A DNA stretch of 53,646 nucleotides, from contig JAKSNU010000002.1 in NCBI GenBank assembly GCA_024399535.1, positions 1 through 53,646 of the forward strand. Direction: 5' to 3'. Origin of the DNA: Paludibacteraceae bacterium. Lineage in GTDB: Bacteria; Bacteroidota; Bacteroidia; Bacteroidales; Paludibacteraceae. The notes beneath the pieces are model-generated. The model did not search any database. It was not told where the DNA came from and was given only the letters and a program-made list of their open reading frames with translations. Both the position numbers and the translations under genes were made by a program. Below are positions 34,401-42,503 of this stretch, piece after piece (within the stretch, counting starts at the first letter, position 1; each line of letters opens with the position of its first letter).

Positions 34401-36933
34401 ATTGTACGGCTTCAGTATGGACGGTATCATCCTGAATGCAGTCGCATACTATGCTGACGAGAATGTGGCAAATGCAATACCTGTTACTGTCACTTACACG
34501 ATTGGTGGTCCTAATGCCTATAATTTTGAAGTTCCTGAAAGTACACTGTTGCAAGCTGCAATTACTCCTAAAACTATCACAGTGGCAGGAACAGTTGTTG
34601 AGTCGCAGAAGGCATACGACAAGACAAATTCAATAGACGTACTTTACGATGGTGATCTTGTCGGTGTCTGTGGAACTGATAATGTGGGATTGAATGTCTC
34701 AGCACACTATGATGACATCAATGTGGGTAATGCGAAAACTGTAAGTGTACATTATTCTTTGACAGGAAGCAAGAGTGGTAACTATGAGGTGACTGACACT
34801 GTTCTGACTGCAGACATCAAGTGCAAGCAGTTAGGTGTTCAAGGTACGGTGGTTGATATGTCTAAGCAGTACGATGGTGATGACGATGCCAATGTTCAGA
34901 CAAGCGGATATTTGGTTGGCGTTGAGGCTGGTGATGAGGTCTATGTGACTGCTGAGGCTGAATATGGAAGTGTTGCTGTAGGTATCAACAAGATAATAAA
35001 TGTTGAATATACTATTGCTGGTCCTGATGCTGCAAACTATATCAAACCAAATGATTCGGTATTTACTACGAATGGTATAATTACTAAACGTCAGTTGTAT
35101 GTGTCAGGCATTAACCTCGACACGACCAAGGTTTACGATGGTAATACATTCGCAAATGTTTCAGTAAACGGCGCTGTCCCTGTATTTGGTGGCGACAATG
35201 TATCAGTAAATGCAATTGCTAACTATTCAAACAAAAATGTCGGTACTGATATGATTACGGTTCACTATCTCTTGACTGGCGATACTGCAAATTATTCGGT
35301 GCCTGATGATTTTGTTACGAATGGTTCGATAATCTGCAAACCTGTTTACATTACAGGTACTAAGGTGGATTCTGTGAAGGTATATGATGGTACAAGCAAT
35401 ATCAATATTATCGACAATGGCAACTCGTCCGACTTTATAATCGGAGATACAGTGGCTGTGGCAACGAATGCATTGCTCGTTGGCGAGACATTTGGAGTTG
35501 TTAATGAGGTGGCTGTCAATTATTATCTTACGGGTTCTGACAATGGTAACTATTGTGTTATGAATGAATACGATACATTGAAAATGAATGTGGTTATCAA
35601 TCCAAAACAAATTGATACGTCATTTATCTCTACTATATTCAATCCTGACAAGGTATATGATGCTACTGTGGCATTGAATGTAGTTGCCAACTTGAATCAG
35701 TCGTGTATAGTTGGTGGCGATGATGTTCAACTGAACACTATTGCTTACTATGATACCAAAGATGTCGGTACACGTACACTGACTATCAAGTACATGTTGT
35801 CAGGTGACGACTACGATAAATATGATGTGCCAGCTGATTTGGTATGTCAAGGTCATATCACTCCTTATCCACTTGCGATTTCACGACCTGTAGTCGATGA
35901 ATGGAAGATGTATGACGGTACTGATGTTGCTGCTGTATTAGGTAAGGCTTCTGCTACGAACCTGTTTACAGGCGATCAGGTTTATATCCTCACAAATGCA
36001 TCATACGATAATCCAAATCCAGGAACAAACAAATCGATTTATGCGCATTTCTCGACATATGGTATAGACGCTGCGAACTATACAGTGCCAGATACTATAT
36101 TATATTCAACTGCTGGAATAATATACGATACAATCGCACTGAAGGAGCAAACGAATGGTATGAAGTTTATCCCGGATGCTGTATCGTATTGTAAGGGAGA
36201 TAAGGTTACGCTCGGGTTTAATGTTATCAGTGGTGATCCAGTAGAATATCGTATGGAGTTCTTGGGCGAAGCCAAGAAACTATTTAAGGATTCGACATGG
36301 CGACCAACCAATGATGATAATACATTATCGTTCAACGTTGAACCAAGGGATGACGTACATGGTGTCTATAAAGGAATCATTATAATGAGAAATGAATTGC
36401 AGCAACGTGACGACATCAATGATAGATTGTATAGTGATACCTTTGAAATTAGAGTTAATATGTCAGCTGATGCTTATCTGACAAAGATGTACAGCGATGT
36501 CATTTCGCTCGTGCTCACTCATAGTGGCGATACATTCAAGACATATCAATGGTACAGGAATGGTGATATAATCCCTGGTGCGACGTTGCCTTATTACAAA
36601 GAGCAAGGTGGCTTGGACGGAGTATATTATGCAATTGTCAATATGGGTATGCCAACTGAGGAACGCACCTGCGATTCTCCTCTGTTCAAGGCTGGAAAGA
36701 ACGACGACAAACGCATTATGGCTTATCCTAATCCAGTGCAAGATCATGTGACATTGCGAATCGACAATTTCACTGACGAAACTCACACTATGAAGGTTGT
36801 CAATGCAATGGGTAATGTTTTGGAAACCCGGGAATTTGATGGTGATGTTCTTGATTTCAATATGGATGGGTATATACCTGGAATCTATACTATAACTATT
36901 GACGAATTACAAATAAAGGTAATAAAGAAGTAA
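28402..36933 (+). CDS. Giant secreted YDG-repeat protein with T9SS sorting domain
   Basis: 2843 residues. A signal peptide (MKTKSHKFKTALLLLMLLIV, cleavage after about residue 26) precedes about 29 tandem domains of roughly 88 residues (about 28480-36140). Each opens with K-x-YDG-x, has G-x-LxG-x-x-xGD-x-V in the middle, then NVG-x-xK-x-I-x-V-x-Y-x-L-x-G-x-D-x-x-NY, and ends with xPKQL. This is the YDG/MBG-type repeat pattern of large bacterial surface proteins. Residues about 2580-2770 are a non-repeat Ig-like region. The last ~74 residues, starting RIMAYPNPVQDHVTLRIDNF and ending IKVIKK, form a type IX secretion C-terminal sorting domain. ATG 28402 is chosen because it puts the basic residues at the signal N-terminus. 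The OmpA-family gene follows after one base. Role in adhesion or surface-layer formation is inferred. Confidence 0.9.
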   Translation: MKTKSHKFKTALLLLMLLIVPVAAAAKIKLQVTGTSIKTEKPFDGNNKAKVLSVGTITTALDPEHPNIDVMCDAYYDDSNVGVGKRITVVFKVVNVGEGSLSHDKDYYDAPDTIFLYDCQITRLTLSLATAVNVQKQKVYDGTNIAQVNGVPALAGKVDNHGDVYISDIQATYNDKYTGYYDKVIIVKYTISGADAIYYNAPLDDQIDEASILPKQLTISGVVIGDKQYDGNNVAYIQDYGELHGIEGNDVVSLSRTETVAFYADKTAADNKSVTVTYVLSGQYKEQYIAPMPETFTSSISKLTVNVTGTTIAPRDYNGSDVATIRDSEVGSLNTILPGDNVVLKVSSAKYDAANAGTHNVNVNYYLSGADAANYQLGQLPVVQGVIRPKQLTISGVSIKSSKVYDGNDNAGFISEGTLSGVVGSDVVDYTATAKYEDKNVGSYKKVTVSYTISEQGGTQNYIAPSLTSIFHADITPKQLYISGFEIEPTKIYDGKKVSLIRNYGMLSGIVSGDNVSISSVNAEYVNEYVGNSKPVYVDFTLIGVDKDNYVAPEQPIGLSANITPKQLTATTPSVVTTKTYDGNTNASLTLGTLGGKVGSDDVQLRGTASYEDENVGGNKLITVVYSLTGNMASNYIVPENYTTTGSITKSTSASVVPNSVKFDKSKTYDGTTDIVVTDNGKLQNVNPGDDVRLIAKVRYVDADAGNGKTIFIEYELEGADKDNYEVPQPEILYDGEIKPKQLTVSSIPNVNDKVFDGTTVAEVDGTVTLTGLISGDDVTVTPVCNFDNATVGDNKRVSFTFTLDGLDKGNYIAPTTTSSKTANIIKRQLTADAPVITKGKVYDGNTTASVTATVDLLHGLQTGYTNVTLKAVANYADAKVGTNKQITVVYTIDGQDAFNYIKPFDYHAYDGYITQASALTVEEGSVVYENEKEYDGNDTIHVIYPGRLIGVNPKDDVRLVARARYSNADAGSGKMVIIEYELVGADKDNYVKPAPTIEYTGNIKKRRLSIVTAPNALNKVFDGNSDALLTNTAIFSNFIQGDDVTVSSTGVFDNAIVGENKKVTINYTLSGDDMNNYFAPASTNTYASITPLQLVAGTPDITISKSYDGNKNAFVVPGSLVNVVSGYANVTLTANGQYDNSNVGTGKTITIEYFISGANSSNYLKPVNYQIFNGEITTAESVVVDLESVKFDLGKEYDGTDTIHIINNGKLVGTDPADSVTLKTKAHYESADAGEGKIIILEYELEGPGKDNYGKPKNDTLRNGVIVPIQLELQNPLTANDTTFNGSTIAKLSGSASVVGVLPIDLNSVRVVATGEFVDATAGVNKKVVVKYMLEGDAKINYLAPANTETKATIKQKQLKASSPVITKTKEYDGTVNAVVKAGTLLNLESGFENVVLTANASYDTKEKGSNKTITVSYTISGDDAMNYIEPVDYKTHDGVINKSEAISVDYGTVGYNSEKTYDGTNIIVVTDNGEISGANPKDDVSLITTAYYDDKNAGEGKRIIIHYELAGADKDNYDTPENDTLYNGVVVPKQLVLVQEPMAKGKVFDGTIDAELSSSLIVSGILTGLGDEATVTAKGEFENAVVANGKSVTITYSITGRDKDNYTAPNATFSTADIRPLKLTAGIPNIVKVKEYDGDNKAWVTMSLDSLTNLKENFRNLELNATATYNNEKVASNKQITVHYELSGVDAVNYIAPNDYYTFDGEIFKNRSSKVVGTQVESIKNYDGDTRVTVLSDGEISGKGDDDVTVQATANFETPEVGNNKMIIITYELIGEDQLNYEIPEPDTIYGIVLPKLVYVTDASANDKYYDGTKNATIDLSSASLVGLIGGDNVNITANASFSKKNVGYHPVLVSYSLSGASAQNYNLGDSANTILHANIMKKPVSVVDVIAEDERQYNDSTDIYVVYSGRIDGLISGDHVGVVATAKFDRKYVGIRNVIYHFDFIGDTTNYEITNVDSTDYAGGRITAVKPYVVGTEIDSVKVYDGTRNAWVRNVGTLYGFSMDGIILNAVAYYADENVANAIPVTVTYTIGGPNAYNFEVPESTLLQAAITPKTITVAGTVVESQKAYDKTNSIDVLYDGDLVGVCGTDNVGLNVSAHYDDINVGNAKTVSVHYSLTGSKSGNYEVTDTVLTADIKCKQLGVQGTVVDMSKQYDGDDDANVQTSGYLVGVEAGDEVYVTAEAEYGSVAVGINKIINVEYTIAGPDAANYIKPNDSVFTTNGIITKRQLYVSGINLDTTKVYDGNTFANVSVNGAVPVFGGDNVSVNAIANYSNKNVGTDMITVHYLLTGDTANYSVPDDFVTNGSIICKPVYITGTKVDSVKVYDGTSNINIIDNGNSSDFIIGDTVAVATNALLVGETFGVVNEVAVNYYLTGSDNGNYCVMNEYDTLKMNVVINPKQIDTSFISTIFNPDKVYDATVALNVVANLNQSCIVGGDDVQLNTIAYYDTKDVGTRTLTIKYMLSGDDYDKYDVPADLVCQGHITPYPLAISRPVVDEWKMYDGTDVAAVLGKASATNLFTGDQVYILTNASYDNPNPGTNKSIYAHFSTYGIDAANYTVPDTILYSTAGIIYDTIALKEQTNGMKFIPDAVSYCKGDKVTLGFNVISGDPVEYRMEFLGEAKKLFKDSTWRPTNDDNTLSFNVEPRDDVHGVYKGIIIMRNELQQRDDINDRLYSDTFEIRVNMSADAYLTKMYSDVISLVLTHSGDTFKTYQWYRNGDIIPGATLPYYKEQGGLDGVYYAIVNMGMPTEERTCDSPLFKAGKNDDKRIMAYPNPVQDHVTLRIDNFTDETHTMKVVNAMGNVLETREFDGDVLDFNMDGYIPGIYTITIDELQIKVIKK
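30371..33549 (+). repeat. Higher-order array: three-domain unit repeated four times inside the giant gene
   Basis: Domains 8-19 alternate strictly in three subtypes. Type A: SVxF-x-KxYDGT, VxxNG, DADAGxGK, ELxGADKDNY. Type B: KVFDG, xGDDVTV, FDNAxVGxNK. Type C: PxITKxKxYDG, a GLxxGYxNVxL loop, and a YDGxI linker before the next A. Successive A domains begin at about 30371, 31168, 31960, 32751 and the series ends at about 33549. That is a period of 791-799 bases. Confidence 0.85.
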
Positions 36934-36934
36934 T

Positions 36935-38491
36935 ATGAAAAAGTTGGTTATGATATTTGCTGCTGCTGCATTGATTTCTACAAATGCAGTAGCGGTGAAC
37001 TTGGAGGAAAAGAATGATAGTGCCAAAGCTGAGAAACGAGAATTGGCAGATTCGACCGTTGCACAATATTTTGCTTTTTCGTTCGGTGGTGGATTGAGTA
37101 CTATGTTGTATAAACCAATTGATGGCGTTTGGAATACTGGGTTCGGAGGTTCGTTCGAATTGGCATACCATGTTATGTTTAAGCCATCTTGGGGCTTGGG
37201 TATTGGAATTCAAGGAGTATATTTCAGTTCGTCTGCCGTATATAATTTCAATTATGGGATAGAAGGTTTGATGCATCGTGATGCTATTTTTGACAATAAC
37301 AAACCATATACTGAAAAATATGAATTCAGGAATTGGAAAGAGCGTCAGAACTTGGTGAATATTGAATTGCCAATCAAGTTGTTGTATAGACACCGTTTTG
37401 CTGATGCGTGGTCATTTGCTTTTAACCCTGGTATTATTCTGACTGTGCCAGTATATGGAACGTTGAGGTCAGATGGTGGTGAGGCAGAAGTGAGTGGATA
37501 TGTTCCTTCAACTAATGTTGAGTATAGAAATGTGGGACATCATTTCGAAACTTATAAAACAGGTGAATACAAAGATGTGATTTATAAATATTTCAATTTT
37601 GGTGTGTGCGCTGATTTAGGCTTCATTCATCATATCTCGCTCAAATCTGATTTATACCTTGGCCTATATGCAGAGTATCACATCTTGAACAGTATTAAAC
37701 CTACGAATGATTACATTGCTCAGGTGAAAGATATTGAGGATGTCAGAGATGGAAAATATATTTTTGATTACAAAGGTAGTTTCAGGTCTGATCGAGTGTC
37801 GAAGGTCAATCCGCTCTATGTAGGTGTCAAACTTGGATTCAGGTTCAGGGTGGATAATGCAATGGAAGAAAAGAAAAAGCTTGACGAAAAATTGGCACAA
37901 GGAAGACGCGATAAGGCTGCACTGGATTCTTTGAAGGCTAAATATGTGGCAGATTCACTTGCCGATGCAGAAAGAATGAAGGCTATGCGTGAATTGGCTG
38001 CTGAAGACTCGTTGGCTGCTGCTGACCGTTTACATCGTGAGCAGGGTGCTAAATCTGCTGTGGAAGGAGAATTGGCAAGATTGCGTGCGGAACACGATTC
38101 ACTACAGCGCAAACAGAAAGAAATCCTCGAACGTAAACGTATATCTGATCACATCAATAGCATTGCTCATTTTGATACTGCACAGGATTTCCCTTACATT
38201 GATGAGGAATCAGAAGATGCATTAAGAAGGTTGGCAGAACTTATGAAGGAAAATCCAAATATCTGGGTGACTGTATTTGGTCATGCTGATAATACAGGTT
38301 CTTATGATATGAATATCATCTACGGACAAAGGCGTGCTGAGGCAATGAAGAAAGTATTGATGAAGTACGGTGCAGATGGGTCAAGGATTATTCCTGTCAG
38401 CCGTGGAGACACTGACCCTGTTGCTTCAAATGACAACGAAGAAGGAAGACGTCTCAACCGTCGAGCTGAGATTGACATCCAGGAGAGATAA
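36935..38491 (+). CDS. OmpA-family outer membrane protein with N-terminal beta-barrel
   Basis: 518 residues. A signal peptide (MKKLVMIFAAAALISTNAVA) is followed by a beta-barrel-like region of about 290 residues with alternating aromatic strands (FAFSFGGGLSTMLYKP, ELAYHVMFKPSWGLGIGIQG). A charged coiled coil follows at about 295-405 (KLDEKLAQGRRDKAALDSLK, then RLRAEHDSLQRKQKEILERK). The C-terminal OmpA peptidoglycan-binding domain starts at about 410, with VFGHADNTGSYDMN and YGQRRAEAMKKVL and closing EEGRRLNRRAEIDI. This carries the Asp and Arg residues for diaminopimelate binding. The start is one base after the giant gene's stop, so translation is coupled. It probably anchors or supports display of the giant protein (inference). 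Confidence 0.88.
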   Translation: MKKLVMIFAAAALISTNAVAVNLEEKNDSAKAEKRELADSTVAQYFAFSFGGGLSTMLYKPIDGVWNTGFGGSFELAYHVMFKPSWGLGIGIQGVYFSSSAVYNFNYGIEGLMHRDAIFDNNKPYTEKYEFRNWKERQNLVNIELPIKLLYRHRFADAWSFAFNPGIILTVPVYGTLRSDGGEAEVSGYVPSTNVEYRNVGHHFETYKTGEYKDVIYKYFNFGVCADLGFIHHISLKSDLYLGLYAEYHILNSIKPTNDYIAQVKDIEDVRDGKYIFDYKGSFRSDRVSKVNPLYVGVKLGFRFRVDNAMEEKKKLDEKLAQGRRDKAALDSLKAKYVADSLADAERMKAMRELAAEDSLAAADRLHREQGAKSAVEGELARLRAEHDSLQRKQKEILERKRISDHINSIAHFDTAQDFPYIDEESEDALRRLAELMKENPNIWVTVFGHADNTGSYDMNIIYGQRRAEAMKKVLMKYGADGSRIIPVSRGDTDPVASNDNEEGRRLNRRAEIDIQER

Positions 38492-38534
38492 TCTTCGTTT
38501 GAAATAAGCGAAATATCTATATATGGTTCATATT

Positions 38535-38570
38535 AATATTTGCGGTCGCTCATAGTGACCGCAAATATTT
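38535..38570 (+). terminator. Terminator of the giant repeat protein/OmpA operon
   Basis: AATATTTGCGGTC (38535-38547) pairs with GACCGCAAATATT (38557-38569), with further pairing of GCT/AGT around the loop CAT. The strand then continues TTTTG. It lies about 45 bases after the OmpA stop. Confidence 0.82.
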
Positions 38571-38658
38571 TGTAAGCATTCTTTGAAATACATATATACA
38601 CATGATATCAAATGAAAAAAAAATTCATTGGTATGCGCTATATATGGATATTTTTTTG

Positions 38659-38666
38659 TAATTTTG
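38659..38666 (+). promoter_or_regulatory. Promoter -7 element of the rluB-manA-pgm operon
   Basis: TAATTTTG followed by CAGC matches the Bacteroidota -7 consensus, 60 bases before the pseudouridine synthase ATG. No good TTTG lies at the expected -33 distance. Confidence 0.55.
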
Positions 38667-38725
38667 CAGCGGATTTTCGTGGGACGTGATGTCTCGTGCT
38701 AAATCACAAAAAAAGTGTATAAAAA

Positions 38726-39784
38726 ATGGAAAAAGAACAATTAGGAAGATTCAGAAAAGCGCGTGGGAATGCCTTTGAATCAAAGAGTTTGAGTTTGAAA
38801 AACTTTCAATCAAAGAGGTTTGCGATGACTCGCGAGAGAAAAGAGGACACATTGAAGACGACTAAAACGTTGCATGTGGAGAGACCGATAAAGAAGGAAA
38901 AAGAGTTCGTCTTCGGTGAAAAACGAGATGGTTTGTACGGAGAAAAGAAGAAGTTTGCTTTCGAAAATAAGAAATTTAATAGTTTCGATCGGACAAAAAA
39001 AGTACAGAAGAGAGCGATAAGGGAGCATCATATTCAGCCAAACTATGATAGTACGCCTTTTATAGATTATTCGAAATCTATGCGGTTGAATAGATTTCTG
39101 GCTAATGCTGGAATATGTTCGAGAAGGGAGGCTGACAATTATATTGAAGCTGGTGTGGTGACTGTGAACGGAAAAGTGGTTTCGACTCTCGGCAGCAGGG
39201 TGGTGCCAAGTGTTGATAGGGTGATGTTTCATGACGAACCTGTCAAAATAGAACGCAGAGTTTATATCTTGCTGAACAAACCGAAAGATTATGTAACTAC
39301 TGTCGAAGATAATCATGCTACAAAGAAAGTCCTCGAACTTGTGAAAGGTGCATGCAGCGAACGTATTTATCCTGTAGGAAGGTTGGATAGAAACACTACT
39401 GGCGTGTTGCTGCTGACAAACGATGGTGAACTGACTTCGAAACTCACCCACCCATCTTTTAATAAGAAGAAAATTTACCAAGTGACTCTCGACAAGGATT
39501 TAAACGCTGAAGATGTTGAGAAAATCACGAAGGGTATTACGTTGGAGGACGGAGAAATAGCTGTAGATGAATTAAGCTTTGTCAAAGAAGATGACCGCAG
39601 AACGGTTGGTGTTGAGATACATTCAGGACGAAACAGAATCGTTCGTAGGATATTTGAATCGCTCGGATACAAGGTTGTGAAACTGGATCGAGTATATTTC
39701 GCTGGCTTGACTAAAAAGAACCTGCCACGAGGTAAGTGGAGATTCCTCAGCGAGCAGGAGGTGAACTATCTTAAAATGATGTAA
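38726..39784 (+). CDS. RluB/RsuA-type pseudouridine synthase with basic N-terminal extension
   Basis: 352 residues. The first ~115 residues are strongly basic and low in complexity (RKARGNAFESK, KRFAMTRERKED, KKEKEFVFGEKRDG, GEKKKFAFENKKFN). They probably form a disordered rRNA- or ribosome-binding tail. An S4 RNA-binding domain follows (MRLNRFLANAGICSRREADN near 118-137). The catalytic domain has GRLDRNTTGVLLLTNDGEL near 218-236 with the nucleophilic Asp, and GRNRIVRRIFESLGY near 295. Family members make pseudouridine in 23S rRNA (RluB, position 2605 in E. coli) or 16S rRNA (RsuA); the family cannot be split securely by eye. Four bases separate it from manA. Confidence 0.88.
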   Translation: MEKEQLGRFRKARGNAFESKSLSLKNFQSKRFAMTRERKEDTLKTTKTLHVERPIKKEKEFVFGEKRDGLYGEKKKFAFENKKFNSFDRTKKVQKRAIREHHIQPNYDSTPFIDYSKSMRLNRFLANAGICSRREADNYIEAGVVTVNGKVVSTLGSRVVPSVDRVMFHDEPVKIERRVYILLNKPKDYVTTVEDNHATKKVLELVKGACSERIYPVGRLDRNTTGVLLLTNDGELTSKLTHPSFNKKKIYQVTLDKDLNAEDVEKITKGITLEDGEIAVDELSFVKEDDRRTVGVEIHSGRNRIVRRIFESLGYKVVKLDRVYFAGLTKKNLPRGKWRFLSEQEVNYLKMM

Positions 39785-39788
39785 TGAG

Positions 39789-40766
39789 ATGAAACTATAT
39801 CCACTGAAATTCAAGCCGTTGTTGAAAAAGAAGGTGTGGGGAGGCGATAAAATTAGGAGTTTTTATCGGCACGATTCAAAGATGAATGGTGGCGTCGGTG
39901 AATCGTGGGACGTGGTGACAATTGACGAGAAAAACGACAGCGTGGTGGATAATGGCTATTTGGAGTCAAATACGTTGTCTGAACTCATTGAGGTCTATAT
40001 GGGCGAACTCATGGGCGACAAGATATATGATAAATATGGTTGCTGGTTTCCTCTGATAGTGAAGCTGATTGATGCCAGCGATAACTTGTCAATACAGGTA
40101 CATCCAGACGACGAAACGGCTAAACGTTATGGCGAATTTGGCGGAAAGAACGAGATGTGGTATGTGATACATGCCGAAGAGGGGGCTCAGGTGATGCTCG
40201 GATTCAACAGAGAGGTCAGTCAGCAGGAAATGGCGGAGAGATGCAAGAATGGGACGATAGAAGAGGTGATGGAGCATTTCGATGTCAGAAAAGGCGATGT
40301 GTTCTATATCCCTGCCGGGACAGTGCATGCTCTCGGCAAAGGATGTATGGTCGTCGAGGTGCAGGATGCTTCAGATGTGACCTATAGGTTGTATGACTAC
40401 AATCGGTTGGATGGTGGCCGTAAACGTCAGTTGCATGTGCGTGAGGGGTTGGAATCTATAGATTATGAACATTGGCAGGGACGTAAGGTTGGAGTACGCG
40501 AGGAGCTGAACAGCGTTGTTAATTTGGTGGATAACGATAGATTCAGGGTTAACCTCATTGATATAGATACAGAACGTGAATATGCCGCTGAGGATGCTGA
40601 AAGCTGTGTCGTACTTACAGTGGTCGAAGGGCATGTCACAATGGTATTTGATGGCGATTATCTGACTATTGCCGATGGCGAGTCGGTACTTATCCCGGCT
40701 GACATGGAGTGGGTAGTCCTGAAACCTACAGTCAGAACTAAAATTTTGGAAACTTCAATTCATTGA
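39789..40766 (+). CDS. manA: Mannose-6-phosphate isomerase, type I, short form
   Basis: Zinc enzyme that interconverts fructose-6-phosphate and mannose-6-phosphate. 325 residues, the short class (about 310-330) found in Bacillus and Bacteroidota. Cupin motifs: QVHPDDETA at 103-111 with the zinc ligand His105, the zinc Glu122 in KNEMWYVI, and PAGTVHALGKG near 175-185 with another ligand His. The C-terminal half, after DASDVTYRLYDYNR, is a second cupin-like domain. It is followed after three bases by the phosphohexomutase, so the two genes link hexose-phosphate interconversion and nucleotide-sugar supply. Confidence 0.93.
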   Translation: MKLYPLKFKPLLKKKVWGGDKIRSFYRHDSKMNGGVGESWDVVTIDEKNDSVVDNGYLESNTLSELIEVYMGELMGDKIYDKYGCWFPLIVKLIDASDNLSIQVHPDDETAKRYGEFGGKNEMWYVIHAEEGAQVMLGFNREVSQQEMAERCKNGTIEEVMEHFDVRKGDVFYIPAGTVHALGKGCMVVEVQDASDVTYRLYDYNRLDGGRKRQLHVREGLESIDYEHWQGRKVGVREELNSVVNLVDNDRFRVNLIDIDTEREYAAEDAESCVVLTVVEGHVTMVFDGDYLTIADGESVLIPADMEWVVLKPTVRTKILETSIH

Positions 40767-40769
40767 CAA

Positions 40770-42503
40770 ATGAAAGCAGACGATAAAGTTAGGGCAAAGG
40801 CTAACGCCTGGCTCGAAGGAAATTATGATGAAGCAACTAAGGCCGAAGTGAGACGAATGCTTGACGCTCAAGACCAAACAGACCTTGTAGAGGCATTTTA
40901 TAAGGACTTGGAATTTGGTACCGGAGGATTGCGAGGAATAATGGGTGTTGGGTCGAACAGAATGAATATATACACTGTCGGTGCAGCAACTCAAGGATTG
41001 TCGAACTATTTGTTGCGTATTTTTAAGGGACAGAGCATAAGTGTTGCTGTCGGACATGATTGCAGAAACAATAGCAGACTCTTCGCTGAGACTGTAGCTA
41101 ATATATTCTCGGCAAATGGTATAAAAGTATATCTGTTCGAATCGCTTAGACCAACACCTGAAATCTCGTTTGCTATCAGACATTTCGGTTGTCAGAGCGG
41201 TGTGATAGTTACCGCTTCTCATAATCCAAAGGCATACAATGGATATAAGGCTTATTGGGGAGACGGAGCGCAGATTGTGGCACCACATGATACGAACATA
41301 ATACGCGAAGTGGAGAATATCAAATCGCCTGACGAAATAAAATTCTCGCCAAGACCAGAACCAGAACTTATACAAAGTATTGGTGAGGATGTGGATTCTA
41401 TTTATCTTGAGAAGGTTAAGAGCGTGTTGCTCACTCCAGAGGCAATAGCCCAAAACAACGATATTAAGATTGTATATACTCCTATCCATGGTACTGGCAT
41501 AATGTTGATACCAAGATGTCTCAAGGAAATAGGTTTTACAAATGTGACGGTAGTCGAAGAACAGGCTGTCGTCAGCGGAGATTTCCCAACTGTGGTGTCG
41601 CCAAACCCTGAAGAACCTGCAGCACTTGACCTCGCTATCAAGAAAGCGAAAGAGATAGATGCTGATATCGTAATGGCTTCTGATCCAGATGCTGACAGAT
41701 TGGGTATTGCTGTCAAGAACCTAAAGGGAGAATGGACTCTTGTGACAGGAAATCAGACTGCAATGATGTTCACACATTATATATTGTCAAGGCGTAAAGA
41801 GACTGGCGATCTTAAGATGAATGATTTCATGGTTAAGACCATTGTAACCACCGAGATGATAAAACGAATTTGCGATAAATTTGGAGTTCAAATGGTTGAT
41901 TGCTACACAGGCTTCAAATGGATAGCAATGGAGATACGTAAAGCGGAAGGTGAGAAACGATACATTGGAGGAGGCGAGGAGAGCTATGGTTATCTGCCTG
42001 CTGATTTCGTGAGGGATAAGGATGCTGTCAGTTGTTGCGCATTGATGGCAGAGATGGCAGCTTGGACAAAGATGAAAGGAATGACTATGTACGAATATAT
42101 GCTGTCAATATATAAGGAGTTCGGATTCAGCAGAGAGAAGGGTATTTCGGTAGTCAAGGAGGGAAAGAGTGGTGCTGAAGAGATACAGCAGATGATGAAG
42201 AAATACAGATGTAATCCTATTCCTCAAATAAATGGGTCGAGAGTGGTGAAAATAAAAGATTATCAGATGCTCTCAGAACTGGATGTGCTGACAGGCGAGA
42301 GATATATGATAGATTTCGAGACGACATCAAATGTGCTGCAGTATTTTGCTGAGGATGGTACAAAGGTGTCAGTCAGACCTTCAGGTACTGAACCTAAGAT
42401 AAAATATTATATTGAGGTCAGTATGCCGATGGGGGATTACGACAAATGTGTCGAAGAGGCTGACAGACGAATCAAGGCTATTGCAGAGCAGTTTAATGAA
42501 TAG
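40770..42503 (+). CDS. Phosphoglucomutase/phosphomannomutase, alpha-D-phosphohexomutase family
   Basis: 577 residues. Four-domain phosphohexomutase with all signature loops: GTGGLRGIMGVG near 50, the phosphoserine loop TASHNPKAYNGYK near 146-158, metal-binding DPDADRLGIAV near 305, the sugar-binding GGGEESYG near 395, and the phosphate-binding RPSGTEPKIKYY near 530. Length and GTGGLRG motif fit the 570-residue phosphoglucomutase/PMM type (PgcA-like) common in Firmicutes and Bacteroidota. It should interconvert hexose 1- and 6-phosphates. Substrate preference between glucose and mannose is not evident. Its stop codon is inside the left copy of a 15-base direct repeat. Confidence 0.92.
   Translation: MKADDKVRAKANAWLEGNYDEATKAEVRRMLDAQDQTDLVEAFYKDLEFGTGGLRGIMGVGSNRMNIYTVGAATQGLSNYLLRIFKGQSISVAVGHDCRNNSRLFAETVANIFSANGIKVYLFESLRPTPEISFAIRHFGCQSGVIVTASHNPKAYNGYKAYWGDGAQIVAPHDTNIIREVENIKSPDEIKFSPRPEPELIQSIGEDVDSIYLEKVKSVLLTPEAIAQNNDIKIVYTPIHGTGIMLIPRCLKEIGFTNVTVVEEQAVVSGDFPTVVSPNPEEPAALDLAIKKAKEIDADIVMASDPDADRLGIAVKNLKGEWTLVTGNQTAMMFTHYILSRRKETGDLKMNDFMVKTIVTTEMIKRICDKFGVQMVDCYTGFKWIAMEIRKAEGEKRYIGGGEESYGYLPADFVRDKDAVSCCALMAEMAAWTKMKGMTMYEYMLSIYKEFGFSREKGISVVKEGKSGAEEIQQMMKKYRCNPIPQINGSRVVKIKDYQMLSELDVLTGERYMIDFETTSNVLQYFAEDGTKVSVRPSGTEPKIKYYIEVSMPMGDYDKCVEEADRRIKAIAEQFNE

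Noticed and set aside
28402-36933. Giant repeat gene as an assembly artefact or frameshifted pseudogene
   Set aside because: The frame is open over 8.5 kb, the domains are diverged from each other, and both the signal peptide and the sorting domain are intact.
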